Of a DNA stretch of 64,000 nucleotides, positions 1 to 8,644 are shown piece after piece. The DNA is taken from positions 6,572,001 to 6,636,000 of the forward strand of contig NW_026946363.1 in the NCBI RefSeq assembly GCF_035222375.1, written 5' to 3'. Made by a program: the position numbers and the translations under genes. The notes under the pieces were generated by a model that did not search any database, was not told the DNA's origin, and was given only the letters and a program-made list of their open reading frames with translations. Every line of letters begins with the position of its first letter. Position 1 is the stretch's first letter. The stretch comes from Podospora pseudocomata. Taxonomy: Eukaryota; Ascomycota; Sordariomycetes; Sordariales; Podosporaceae.

Positions 1-498
1 CTCGACTTCCTTGCTTCTACAGGGTAGCGGCGGTAGAAATTCCGGACAACTGCTTTTGCATGTTCCAAGTGGTCTACAGGCACCTCGGTGGGTTAATCGT
101 ATCCAGTCCACTTAACCGTTGTGATAAGGGCTAGTAATCAGGGCTTGGAACAGTAGTTTACTTTAGCTAATAATCTTCAATGGCCTCGAAGTCCTTAGTG
201 AGGAAAGTCTAGAGATACAAACAAGTTTTGAGGACGCGTATATATCCATCCTTTTGAAATCCGTGCCCTAGTAGCCTCATGCAGTAGCCGAGTCCTTCCT
301 CGTACCCTATAGCCAGTATCATTCCTTTTAGCAGCAGCGAGGCATTTAATTGTCCGCCTCAATTCTAACCATTAATTATGCAGGTAGATAGCGGTTAGGC
401 CGTAATACGGCTCGTTATTTATTTGCCGTGTGACAATATGCCAGTCGGATACGCCCATATAAGAATCAAGGAAGGAGACGAATGAAAGATAGCGTTTT
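1..498. other. AT-rich stretch without a gene
   Basis: I see no open frame of useful length on either strand and no recognisable motif. It abuts LTR fragments and transposon debris, so it is probably old, heavily mutated repeat DNA, but nothing in the sequence names a family. Confidence 0.4.
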
Positions 499-554
499 TG
501 TTACGCCCAAGCGTAATACTCCCGTACAGGAACCACTGGGTGGTACCCGAGGTG
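499..554 (+). mobile_element. LTR fragment, family A (left end)
   Basis: The segment begins TGTTACGCCC and runs to GGGTGGTACC. The same roughly 50 bases open the longer copy at 59652. The TG start fits an LTR retrotransposon end. It is only a fragment and stops where a second LTR-like family begins at about 555, which suggests one element inserted into the other. The translated frame across it is not a gene. Confidence 0.5.
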
Positions 555-900
555 TGACGAACCCCTATCCAGAACCTCTGAAAGGGATACTGGTTGAAGG
601 CACTTCTGAACAATCCTGGTTCGGTACAGCTAAACAGTGTACAACTATGGCTTGTCTCAATCACAATAGCCTGAATACCAACGATTGTGACTTGTATTGC
701 ATACTGCGGAACTGTCTATCTACACCAGCCAGTTCCTCCGTATATATAGACCCTATGCCAAGCCTGGCACTGTCCTGGATCGATAGACTCGACCATCGAT
801 CCTATCGATACTGTCCCTTTTGGGATTGACTCTTCTTGATCGATCCTCGATCCCAATGATCCTGTTCTGATTGGTCCTTGCTCCTATACTAATGATTGGT
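555..900 (+). mobile_element. LTR-like fragment, family B
   Basis: It begins TGTGACGAACCCC and shares about 200 diverged bases with the copy at 13936, including the stretch before a TATA-like GTATATATAGA at about 739-749. A TG start plus an internal TATA box is the expected layout of a retrotransposon LTR. No internal coding region is attached, so it looks like a solo or truncated fossil. The right end is not certain. Confidence 0.5.
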
Positions 901-954
901 CCGCGGTGCGCCCCGCGCCCCACCAAGTGTCAAGTCGTGACACGGATTTAGAAG

Positions 955-2147
955 AAAAAAACGATTGTTCAATATATAACTGAGCTATCCACACGCGCAT
1001 TTCATCCCCGGCTTTCGTATGTGGAAGATATGGCCAATCGATTGCTACGCGAACGCGACGCGCCTCCTGTTGGCGTACGATGGGCTCACAACTTCGTCAA
1101 ACGCCAGCCAGAACTTCGGACGCGTTTTACGCGTAAATATGACTACCAATGAGAAAGGCATAGATTGGATTCGGCACTTCGATTTCCACACGGCATCTCG
1201 TACGAAGGGCAAATATCGGCTGTTAATCCTTGACGGCCACGAGAGCCACCACTCCGAAGAATTCGAGACCTACTGCCAGGAGCACAACATTATTACACTA
1301 TGTATGCCTCCGCACTCCTCCCACATACTCCAGTCATTGGATATTGGCTGTTTTGCGCCATTGAAGAGGGCATATAGCCGCCAGATTGAGCAGTTGATGC
1401 GGATGAACATCACACACATCAGCAAGTTGGAGTTTCTTTGTGCATTTAGAGAAGCGTTTTTTGCTTCGATCACAGAAAAGAATATCCAGGGAGGTTTTGC
1501 TGGAGCTGGCCTTGTGCCGTACGATCCAAAAAGGGTGATATCTAAGCTGGATGTACGCATTCGGACCCCAACACCCCCAGCCTTAAGCCCAACCACGGCA
1601 CTACCTTGGGTCTCTCAAAGGCCACACAACCCTCGAGAGGTTACCTCACAGTCAGCGCTTATTAAAACTCGAATTTTCAACCATCAAGGCAGCTCTCCAA
1701 CCTCAATACTAGCCGCTGTAGACCAATTTACTAAGGGAGCAATGGGTATAATGCACGAGGTGGCTCTTCTCCGTGCAGAGGTCTCTTCGCTACGCAAGGC
1801 CAATGAGGAGCTTAGTAAGAGACGGAGAGCCAAAAAAACACGTGTGCGGCTTGGAGGGTCACTTACTGTACAAGAAGCACAGGATCTACTGGATCAGAAG
1901 GCTGTAGGTGAGCAGGTAATCCAGGAAGATCGACAAAGTGGTGGTGGTGCAAGGGGGTCTCGTCCGAAGGTTCGGTGCTGTGGCGTGTGCGGTAAGCCAG
2001 GCCATAATGTACGCACCTGCCAGGAGGCTGCAGAATCATCTGATTCATCTATTTCTAATTCAGTTATTGTGGTTTCCTAGTATTGTGGTTGTGTAATTTA
2101 GGATAGTTGTGATAAGGTGGAAAGTGGTCGGCTCGCTTATCACGCAC
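955..2147 (+). mobile_element. Deleted pogo/Fot-type DNA transposon
   Basis: A cut-down Tc1/mariner-superfamily element. Its right end is near 2146, where CTCGCTTATCACGCAC is the reverse complement of a 16-base motif at 59523 and may be the terminal inverted repeat. No matching left end is visible here; the region to the left is LTR debris. The coding part has lost the block between the CENP-B-type DNA-binding region and the last part of the catalytic domain (see the transposase entry), so it cannot be autonomous. Confidence 0.6.
1019..2080 (+). pseudogene. Truncated pogo-like transposase
   Basis: The open frame gives 353 aa. From about residue 45 it matches the C-terminal part of a DDE_1 (pogo/Fot1) transposase: LLILDGHESHHS, with the second catalytic Asp, and MPPHSSHILQSLD, typical of the family. 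The C-terminus carries a zinc knuckle, CCGVCGKPGHNVRTC. The first 45 residues are out of frame. Reading 1018-1140 in another frame gives a CENP-B-like helix-turn-helix (DMANRLLRERDAPPVG and FVKRQPELRTRFTRKYDYQ), followed by TGA. The DNA-binding half and the catalytic half are thus joined by an internal deletion that changes frame and removes roughly 100-150 residues with the first catalytic Asp. Intact relatives are about 500-600 aa. The product is non-functional as a transposase. Confidence 0.8.
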
Positions 2148-2258
2148 GTTAATAAATACCTTTTAACCTTTAATGATTATACTTCGTAATATAGCTAAAT
2201 TCTATATTAAGTGGGAGGTGTTGGTAAGATAAATAGGGGGCTCTGTATAGGTTCTCTT
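2148..2258 (-). mobile_element. Half of miniature element family 1
   Basis: Reverse-complemented, this stretch matches the left third of the element at 20351-20673: the end GAGAACCTATACAGAGCCCC, then CTATTTATCTT, then TTAATATAGAATTTA and the following AT-rich block. Only one terminal repeat is present. It lies directly beside the right end of the pogo fragment and 58 bp past the stop codon of the minus-strand gene at 2316. Confidence 0.7.
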
Positions 2259-2315
2259 ATTCTAGATTGGCAGTTTAACAGAGTGTTTGATATTCCGAAT
2301 TGTCTATCGTTTGCT

Positions 2316-3197
2316 CTAAGATTCTACACACACAAACGACAGCTCGCTCCAGTCCGCCAGACTGCTCTCCCCATCACTCAGGAACTGAGCATAGACTTCA
2401 TCGTCAAGATGAGACCACTCCGACTCCGCGTCCAAGGCCGCAAGATCCTTAACGTGAACCCCTTGTCGCCGACGGCCTTTCCCTCTTCTCCCTTTCTTCA
2501 TCGTGTCCACAACCTGAATAGTATATAGGCAGGCCTCATCCCCAAAGCCGACATAATTCACCTGAAGGTCCTCGGGACCGATAAGTCCCTGGCGGACAAG
2601 CTCTGCGACTTCCCAATCCTCAACGGTAGCATCAGCTGCGATGGGCATCGGACCACGTGGCCAGGCTTTTCGGTTGGCAGCGTGTATCCTTGCCACGTCG
2701 TTGTCGTCGTCGAAGGCAAGAGTGATGCCTTCATCGATGATTCTTTTGGGTCCGATGATGGCTTTTGGCTGTCGCTTTTGTGATGGTTTTTTCACCTCAT
2801 CCTGGTGATGTCTCGGCTTTGACGTGACCTCTGATCCAGCGGGCAATGCTGGTGCGTCTGGCTCTTCTGTCGCCGTCTTTGTCTGCGTTGTTGTGGCATC
2901 GGCCTCCACTGGGGTGCTCTGATCAGGTTTGTCCCCCTCGTTGCTGTCCTCGTTTTCGATTGCCGTCGCTGCCGCCGCCGCCATCATAGCCCTTCTGCAA
3001 GCTCTAGGCAAGGTCTTACCCCTCTTGGCTGCGTTTCCTGCGCGGACCGACTCCCAATACTCCTTGCGATGGCTCCGTGACCCAGGATGGTGGCATTGGC
3101 GGACGTAACACGGTCGTACATCCCAATTCAATCGCACCATGCACCAGTCACACTCGTACCGGTCCCATGGGTAGGTGTCCCGTCCGCGCCGTCCCAT
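2316..3197 (-). CDS. Hypothetical protein with N-terminal Cys/His cluster
   Basis: A single open frame of 293 aa from an ATG at 3197. I do not recognise a family. The N-terminus has CDWC at about residues 16-19 followed by Cys and CHH (about 29-37), a spacing that could bind a metal ion, although it matches no named zinc finger that I know. Residues 60-140 are low complexity (Ala, Asp, Thr, Glu, Pro), with KKPSQKRQPK as a possible nuclear localisation signal. The C-terminal 150 residues are acidic with a basic patch (KKGRRGKGRRRQG). There is no signal peptide and no membrane segment. It lies next to transposon debris, and its 3' end is close to a miniature element, so it may be lineage-specific. 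Function is unknown; expression would have to be shown. Confidence 0.55.
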   Translation of the reverse strand: MGRRGRDTYPWDRYECDWCMVRLNWDVRPCYVRQCHHPGSRSHRKEYWESVRAGNAAKRGKTLPRACRRAMMAAAAATAIENEDSNEGDKPDQSTPVEADATTTQTKTATEEPDAPALPAGSEVTSKPRHHQDEVKKPSQKRQPKAIIGPKRIIDEGITLAFDDDNDVARIHAANRKAWPRGPMPIAADATVEDWEVAELVRQGLIGPEDLQVNYVGFGDEACLYTIQVVDTMKKGRRGKGRRRQGVHVKDLAALDAESEWSHLDDEVYAQFLSDGESSLADWSELSFVCVES

Positions 3198-3715
3198 TGT
3201 AGTTGATGTATTGTTTGTTGCTGAAGTCTGGAGAAGGTTTGATGGTGGTGAGCAGACACTGCTGGGTTGAGGTAGGTATTTGTAGTGGTAGGTTCAACGG
3301 CTGTGCACTGTTGACTTATACAAATTTAGCACCAACGACAATATAAGCGAGGATCCTGCCGGCCGGTGTGTGACTCAGGCCGGCGGCCCCCCACCAAGTT
3401 GCAAGCGCAGAGTTGAGCTCAATTAAACGCAAGGTACTCGGTATTTTCCTTTCTTTGCTTCTAAAAGAAAAAGAAAAAAAAAAGAAACCCGCGATACTTG
3501 TTTCAAGATGTTTCCATGGCCGGCATTGGGCTGCCATCTGGGAAAGAAGGTCATACTGTCATTGGCACTCGCGTCCACTCATTTGATGTTGAGAGAACCA
3601 ACTTCAATTTGAAAACCGCCGCCAAGATAACTCCATGAATGATGAACCGTACAGGTAGCAAGCCGTATTTTCCATTGCTGGCCAAAGTACGCATGGAACA
3701 ATGCATCGGTCCGCG
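3198..3715. other. Intergenic, no gene seen
   Basis: It separates the start of the minus-strand gene at 3197 from the 3' end of the pseudokinase gene. It holds a run of A at about 3464-3483 and no convincing coding frame. Confidence 0.4.
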
Positions 3716-5362
3716 TCATACACACAGCTGATTCAACCGCAGGACCACCTTCTCGATGTATCTTACTCCCACCCTGATCCCATCCTCATCCTGGAACTCC
3801 CGCTCATCTCCAAAGTCTTGGTTGTCCGGGTCAAGACAGGTCAGACATGTCTCTACAATCTCGGCATACCTCGTTCCCATGTATTGAGGCAGCTCGTTCC
3901 GCGCTAGATGTAGAAGGAACTCCTTGCCTCGGGTGTGTAGAAAATGGTTGACCTGTTTGATGTCCGGGTGTGGCGACACAGGCAGGATCTCGGTGGGCAG
4001 TGCTTGGCCGGTCTGGGGATGGTATCGTATGAACGATTTCCAGAAGCCAATCTCCAGGAGACAAACACCGAGACTGTAAATATCGTGTTGCATGATGTAA
4101 TCTTCATTCGGCGAAGCTCCTTGGCGGGAAGAATGCCGGTAGAGATTTCGCTCTAGAGTGTCATCCCCAAGCCGCTGGGTTGAGCCATCCTCCCGTCGAA
4201 AGTTCTCGAAGCCCACAAGAAAGAGTGACTGCGAAGGCAAGCCCGATTTGGTGCTGGTGAATACCAGTATGGATTCCGGGCGGATGTTTTTGTGAACGAA
4301 GCCGAACGTGTGGACGTAGCTGACGGACCTGGCGAGTTGTTTTGCGTAGTCGAATCGTAGTGACAGCGTTTGAGGAGGAGCTGTATGGGATAGCACATAC
4401 CGAAGGCTGTTGGGAATCCCGGTAGTGTGGACTGGCTGTCTGAAGACCATCGTCAACATTGATGGAGCTGTAGTACGATCGTGAAGGCCTTTTGTCGGTG
4501 TTGATAATGGGACGGCCACTCCTTTGCATGCGAGAAGGCCGAATGTATGAGGGTCGTTGTGCTGAAGCTTCCTGGCCAGGTCTCTTGCGTCCTTCTTGAT
4601 GAGTTGATACTTGGCTACCGGCTCGCATGTGATTTGGTTGAGAATGTAGACCCCAACCTGACCATTTCCGTACAACCGTTGCGCGATTGAGATCTGCGAG
4701 AATGCTACTTGTTGAATGAACATCTTGGACAGCTCTGCTGCGTCGAAGGTTAATCCCGCTTCTGATGAACTACCGTATGTGCTGTCTTGCATGCGACTCG
4801 CTCTTATGGTGACTGTGGACGGAATGGCTGTTGCTGTATTGGACTGTGGTTTATCGTCGATCGCGTCAAGATTGATAGGCGTTTGGAGAGCGAGGTCGAC
4901 CTGTGAGTCGGCGATTCTCATGAGAAGAAACCATGATTGGTCCGTTGTTTGTTGCCAGGTCTCCAGCTCCTCGATGGCCTTGTCTAGACTCTTCTTTATC
5001 AAGATGTATTTGCCCCTACGTGCATTAACCTCAAGGCTGTGGTTGATCTCGAGAAACACAGGCAGGGGCCTTACAAGTCGATTGATTATACCTGTGACAA
5101 TTTCCAGCTTGCTCAAAAGAATCCGAAGTGTCTGGCCCCAAATCTCACGATGGTCATCTTCTATCAGATGTTGGATGCGCTTCAGAAAGTCGAGCTTGTG
5201 GGTAAATAGCATCCAGTTGTTGTCGAGACGGATCACACGCTCTGATATTTGAGCATCTGCTTGGCGAAGGTTCGCACACAGGGCCCTGAGTTGTCTTCCA
5301 TATTTCAGACACAAGTCAATTGTCGGTGGTAGGGCAAGAGCCAGTCCAACAAGCTCGGCCAT
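3716..5362 (-). CDS. HeLo-like helical domain + pseudokinase (MLKL-like architecture)
   Basis: An intronless 548-aa protein from the ATG at 5362; the longer frame above it opens only with TTG. Residues 1-160 start MAELVGLALALPPTIDLCLK and are helical, resembling the HeLo/HeLo-like N-terminal bundles of fungal cell-death proteins (family judgement by eye). Residues 160-215 are a Ser/Thr-rich linker. Residues 216-548 follow a kinase fold: a poor glycine loop (YGNGQVGVY, about 231-239), HKN in place of HRD (357-359, catalytic Asp replaced by Asn) and GFE in place of DFG (384-386), yet with a clear D-I-Y-S-L-G helix F (427-432). It should not phosphorylate and probably acts as a switch. No HET-s-type amyloid motif is visible at either end. 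It is divergent from the kinase gene at 5898. By analogy with MLKL it could be a membrane-active effector held in check by its pseudokinase; that is inference. Confidence 0.8.
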   Translation of the reverse strand: MAELVGLALALPPTIDLCLKYGRQLRALCANLRQADAQISERVIRLDNNWMLFTHKLDFLKRIQHLIEDDHREIWGQTLRILLSKLEIVTGIINRLVRPLPVFLEINHSLEVNARRGKYILIKKSLDKAIEELETWQQTTDQSWFLLMRIADSQVDLALQTPINLDAIDDKPQSNTATAIPSTVTIRASRMQDSTYGSSSEAGLTFDAAELSKMFIQQVAFSQISIAQRLYGNGQVGVYILNQITCEPVAKYQLIKKDARDLARKLQHNDPHTFGLLACKGVAVPLSTPTKGLHDRTTAPSMLTMVFRQPVHTTGIPNSLRYVLSHTAPPQTLSLRFDYAKQLARSVSYVHTFGFVHKNIRPESILVFTSTKSGLPSQSLFLVGFENFRREDGSTQRLGDDTLERNLYRHSSRQGASPNEDYIMQHDIYSLGVCLLEIGFWKSFIRYHPQTGQALPTEILPVSPHPDIKQVNHFLHTRGKEFLLHLARNELPQYMGTRYAEIVETCLTCLDPDNQDFGDEREFQDEDGIRVGVRYIEKVVLRLNQLCV

Positions 5363-5897
5363 ATTGGCAGAGTTCTTCTGGCCCACACGACACGAGGAAG
5401 AACTGGCAAAACTCTGGATAGACTGTGCCAAAGAACTTGTAAGAACACGGTTTGAGCGATCGAGGGGTGGTTGCAGCGAGGCGGCCAAATGCGAACCAAT
5501 AATAAGGCAGACGAGGCAGACTTCCGGGTTGTTTTCTTCACAACTTCATGTGACTTCGTGCAGGCCGCGGGCTGAGGACGCTGTGATTGAGCGCCACGAT
5601 TTGTCGGCTGCATATCTGGTGTGGCAGAATATGTAGAAGGAGCAAGAAGCCAAAACACGGCCTCGGTCACTCATTGGACAGAATGAAACCAGGAGCTGAG
5701 CCACCGCCCACTTCCATCCAGCTTTCCCCGCAACACAAAACGGCCCCTTCCTCTGATGGTTGTGAACTCTTGAGACTGCAGCTGACTCATTTATCCTTGA
5801 TACCTTCCATACGCTCCGTCCCAACACATTCAACGCTCATTATCAATTGCCTAACCAAGCATTCCACGCCTACTGGTCATGTTCAAGTTGACAATCA
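5363..5897. promoter_or_regulatory. Shared divergent promoter of the pseudokinase/kinase pair
   Basis: These 535 bases separate the start codons of the minus-strand pseudokinase and the plus-strand kinase and contain no other convincing gene. Head-to-head genes this close often share control elements. I can name no specific transcription factor site. The overlapping frames in this stretch look like chance. Confidence 0.4.
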
Positions 5898-8109
5898 ATG
5901 GCGAACCATACTTCGATGTCGCTGGAAGCAGTCCATGACACCAGACTTCCAGCAACTGTCGAGGCGAATGTCACCATTCACCGCGTAACAACAGTACGAC
6001 AAGGCAACCCATCATGGTGGCAAGAACGATGGGTGCGGCATGATAACAACATTCTTGGACACGGAGGATGCGGTCTGGTATGGTTAGAAAAGAAAGAAAA
6101 GATCCTCGAAGCGGAGGAAGACAAATGGAGAGCGGTGAAAGCCATTCGAGTAGCTGACAGCAAGAGCACCAACGAAGGCGTCCGCTACGTCCGTGAGTTG
6201 GAAGCGTTGAAAAGATTCTCTCAACCGAAGGTATGTACCTAGATGATGATGTTGTGCGTGTGCACCTACTTAGTCACCGTTTTACATGCTGACTTTTCCC
6301 GAAGTATGCCGATTTCTTTGTTGAGTTCTTTGGATGGTACGAAATCCCAAATTACCTCTGCATCGCCATGGAGTATTGCGAGCATGGCGACTTGAGGAAG
6401 TATCTTCAAACGGTCAAAACCATGCCCGAAGACGAGGTGAAGGTGGTTGCTTCCCAAGTATTGGGTGCTCTGGAAATGATGCACGAGGCAGGGTATACTC
6501 ATAGAGATGTGAAGCCCGCGGTGAGTACATTATGCAGAAGCTGAATTCAAGAAGGCTTGGGCTCTAATGATGTTCTTCACAGAACATTCTCATCAAATCC
6601 AAGCCGCCGCAGAGATGGTGGGTCAAGGTGTGCGACTTGGGCCTGAGCAAACGTGCTGAGGACATAGCTGGCGCTTCTACGACTGTAAGGGGCACGCCCG
6701 GCTTTCTGGCACCGGAAGTGTTGGACTGCGATCCCAGCACAGGGCAAAGAGACTCTTTTCCCATCGACATGTGGTGTTTTGGCGAGACGGTTTACCAAAT
6801 GTTGACCGGAGAGCCAGTCTTCAAAACCCTGGCAGCTCTTTTTCATTACCGGGCTGGCAGCATCGAATTCCCGGATCAGGCTTTCCAACGAGTCAACGCC
6901 AGTCCAGAAGCCCGTCACTTCGTACGATCATTGATGCTTGCGCATCCTCCTCTTCGTCGCACGGCCACCGCGCATCCGATATATGGCGCCCAAGGTCATC
7001 CTTGGATGGCAATCAAACCCGTAGAAAATCTGGTGATCAAGTCGCGGTCGGCAGTCTCGTACGAAACAGCCACCGCGTGGCCTCCCCCACTTCCTCAAGA
7101 CGGGGATCAAATCACGGGAGTCTCTGGGAAATGGACGCAAACAGTGGAGATCGCAAAAGACTCCATGGCACATGCCATAGGCTCTTTCGGAGATCAGTCC
7201 GAATCTCAACTTCCTTCGATTTACCCTGCCCTCCCAGGACTTGGCCAGCTATATCACCCTTATCTACAATATGCATACAGCAACTCCACACTCAATCCGT
7301 TCTACTACTTTCTGTCACCTAGCAATTACTATGCTGCTCAATATCTCAACGCAATGATCAATACGATGTCAAGTGGCGGCTACAAGTTACCTGCAGTATC
7401 TTTGCGCAGATCAGTTCTGCCAAAGCGAGTCAAGGCTCTCTTTCCAAGAAACGTGGCCCGCTCAAAACCAGCAGAAGTAGTCAAAAGGGAATTCAAGGAA
7501 GCGATCACCAAAGCGGCCAGCAAGGTGACAGACAACAGGCTTCAACCAAAGGATACAAATCTCGACGCCCAAGAGTCGATAAAGCAACATATCGAGGCGG
7601 CAGATCAGCATTCTGACTCGAATGGGAACTCCCAACCGCTCGTAGGCCAGTCAACATATCAGCAGCCTGGGCTCAGTGCCGAGACTCGATTTTCCGTCAA
7701 TAAAGAAAACAAGAACCTTGCGGAGGATTTCACGCCGACTATTCCTGTCCCGTCTGAGATGGCCGAGCTCTTCAGTCGCGGGAAGCCACCAAAGTCCAAT
7801 CCATCAGGCACGGCAGGGGCAGAGGATCATGACTCGTTGCGTGACGAAACGGAAGAAAGTTGGACAGTTGTTACGTCAAGGCGAAAGCATTCTGGACCAG
7901 CAAAGAGGCGACCAGCACCCCCGTCTCCATCGACTCATGCTAGAGCCTTGCCGGCTCGCAAGAGCACACCGACTCCAAATTCTGATGTACTAACAACTCA
8001 AGTCTTGCCAGTTATGGCACGTCGACCGGCCCCGCGACTACCACAAGCAATCATTGGCAGACAATCTTGGGCCGAGGTAGTTGCTACAGAGGGTGGGGAG
8101 CCTGAGTGA
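5898..8109 (+). CDS. Ser/Thr protein kinase with long disordered tail
   Basis: Three exons: 5898-6230, 6305-6520, 6583-8109; introns 6231-6304 (GTATGT...AG) and 6521-6582 (GTGAGT...CACAG). Product 691 aa. Every catalytic element is present: glycine loop GHGGCG (54-59), AVK Lys81, a candidate helix-C Glu100, HRDVKPAN (177-184) with catalytic Asp179, DLG (201-203; Leu for Phe is tolerated in fungal kinases) and GTPGFLAPE (220-228). The second intron falls inside HRDVKPAN. The kinase fold ends near residue 330 with HPWM. Residues 335-691 are Pro/Ser/Gln-rich with basic patches and a C-terminal SRRKHSG...WAEVV segment, probably disordered. There is no membrane segment or signal peptide. It is divergent from a pseudokinase with a HeLo-like domain, so phosphorylation of that partner is the natural hypothesis. 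A role in ordinary signalling cannot be excluded. Confidence 0.85.
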
Positions 8110-8644
8110 CAGAGTGTTCAGAAAACCTTTCTTTCTAGCAAGAAGTCGCGATCTGGTATGCACCCGGTTCGAGGGGCAAAAGACGATTGTTTTATGATAT
8201 CGAATCGGATTGCCGGATCGACAACTATACACGATCCGCACCATGGTTGGTGCAGGGCTCAAAAGCTTAGCATCCGTGACGTGCCAAGGCCCCCCTGAAG
8301 AAACCGCCCTCGGCTCAACTTGCCGACAACACGCTACGAAACCTCTTTCTCCACACACTGCAACCAAAGGTTCCGAGCTCGCGTGGCTCCGCCAACGAGC
8401 CTTGTAATAAAAGTATGGTGCGGCTGTGCTACTGTTGCGATGCTGCTGGGTTCTGAAGCCCCTGTTGCCGTTTCATGGAAACTTTTGGCAAGTCAATGCG
8501 AATTTCAGGGTCCTTTCCAAGGGGTGAGGACGATGCATGGCGCAACACCAAGATGGACAATAAGAGGGCACACGATGCCACTCGACTCTCGGTTGAGAGT
8601 CACAAAGTGCGAACCCTCAGTCTGTCTTTTCCGCAAACACAACA
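8110..8644. other. Intergenic, promoter of SGNH gene
   Basis: No gene seen. Frames here lack introns, motifs or good context. It should hold the kinase terminator and the hydrolase promoter. Confidence 0.4.

Noticed and set aside
482-829. 115-codon frame at the left end
   Set aside because: It lies wholly within two LTR-like fragments and has no protein-like features.
5363-5488. Upstream extension of the pseudokinase by 42 residues
   Set aside because: The longer frame opens with TTG; the ATG at 5362 starts a typical HeLo-like N-terminus, so the extension is not used.
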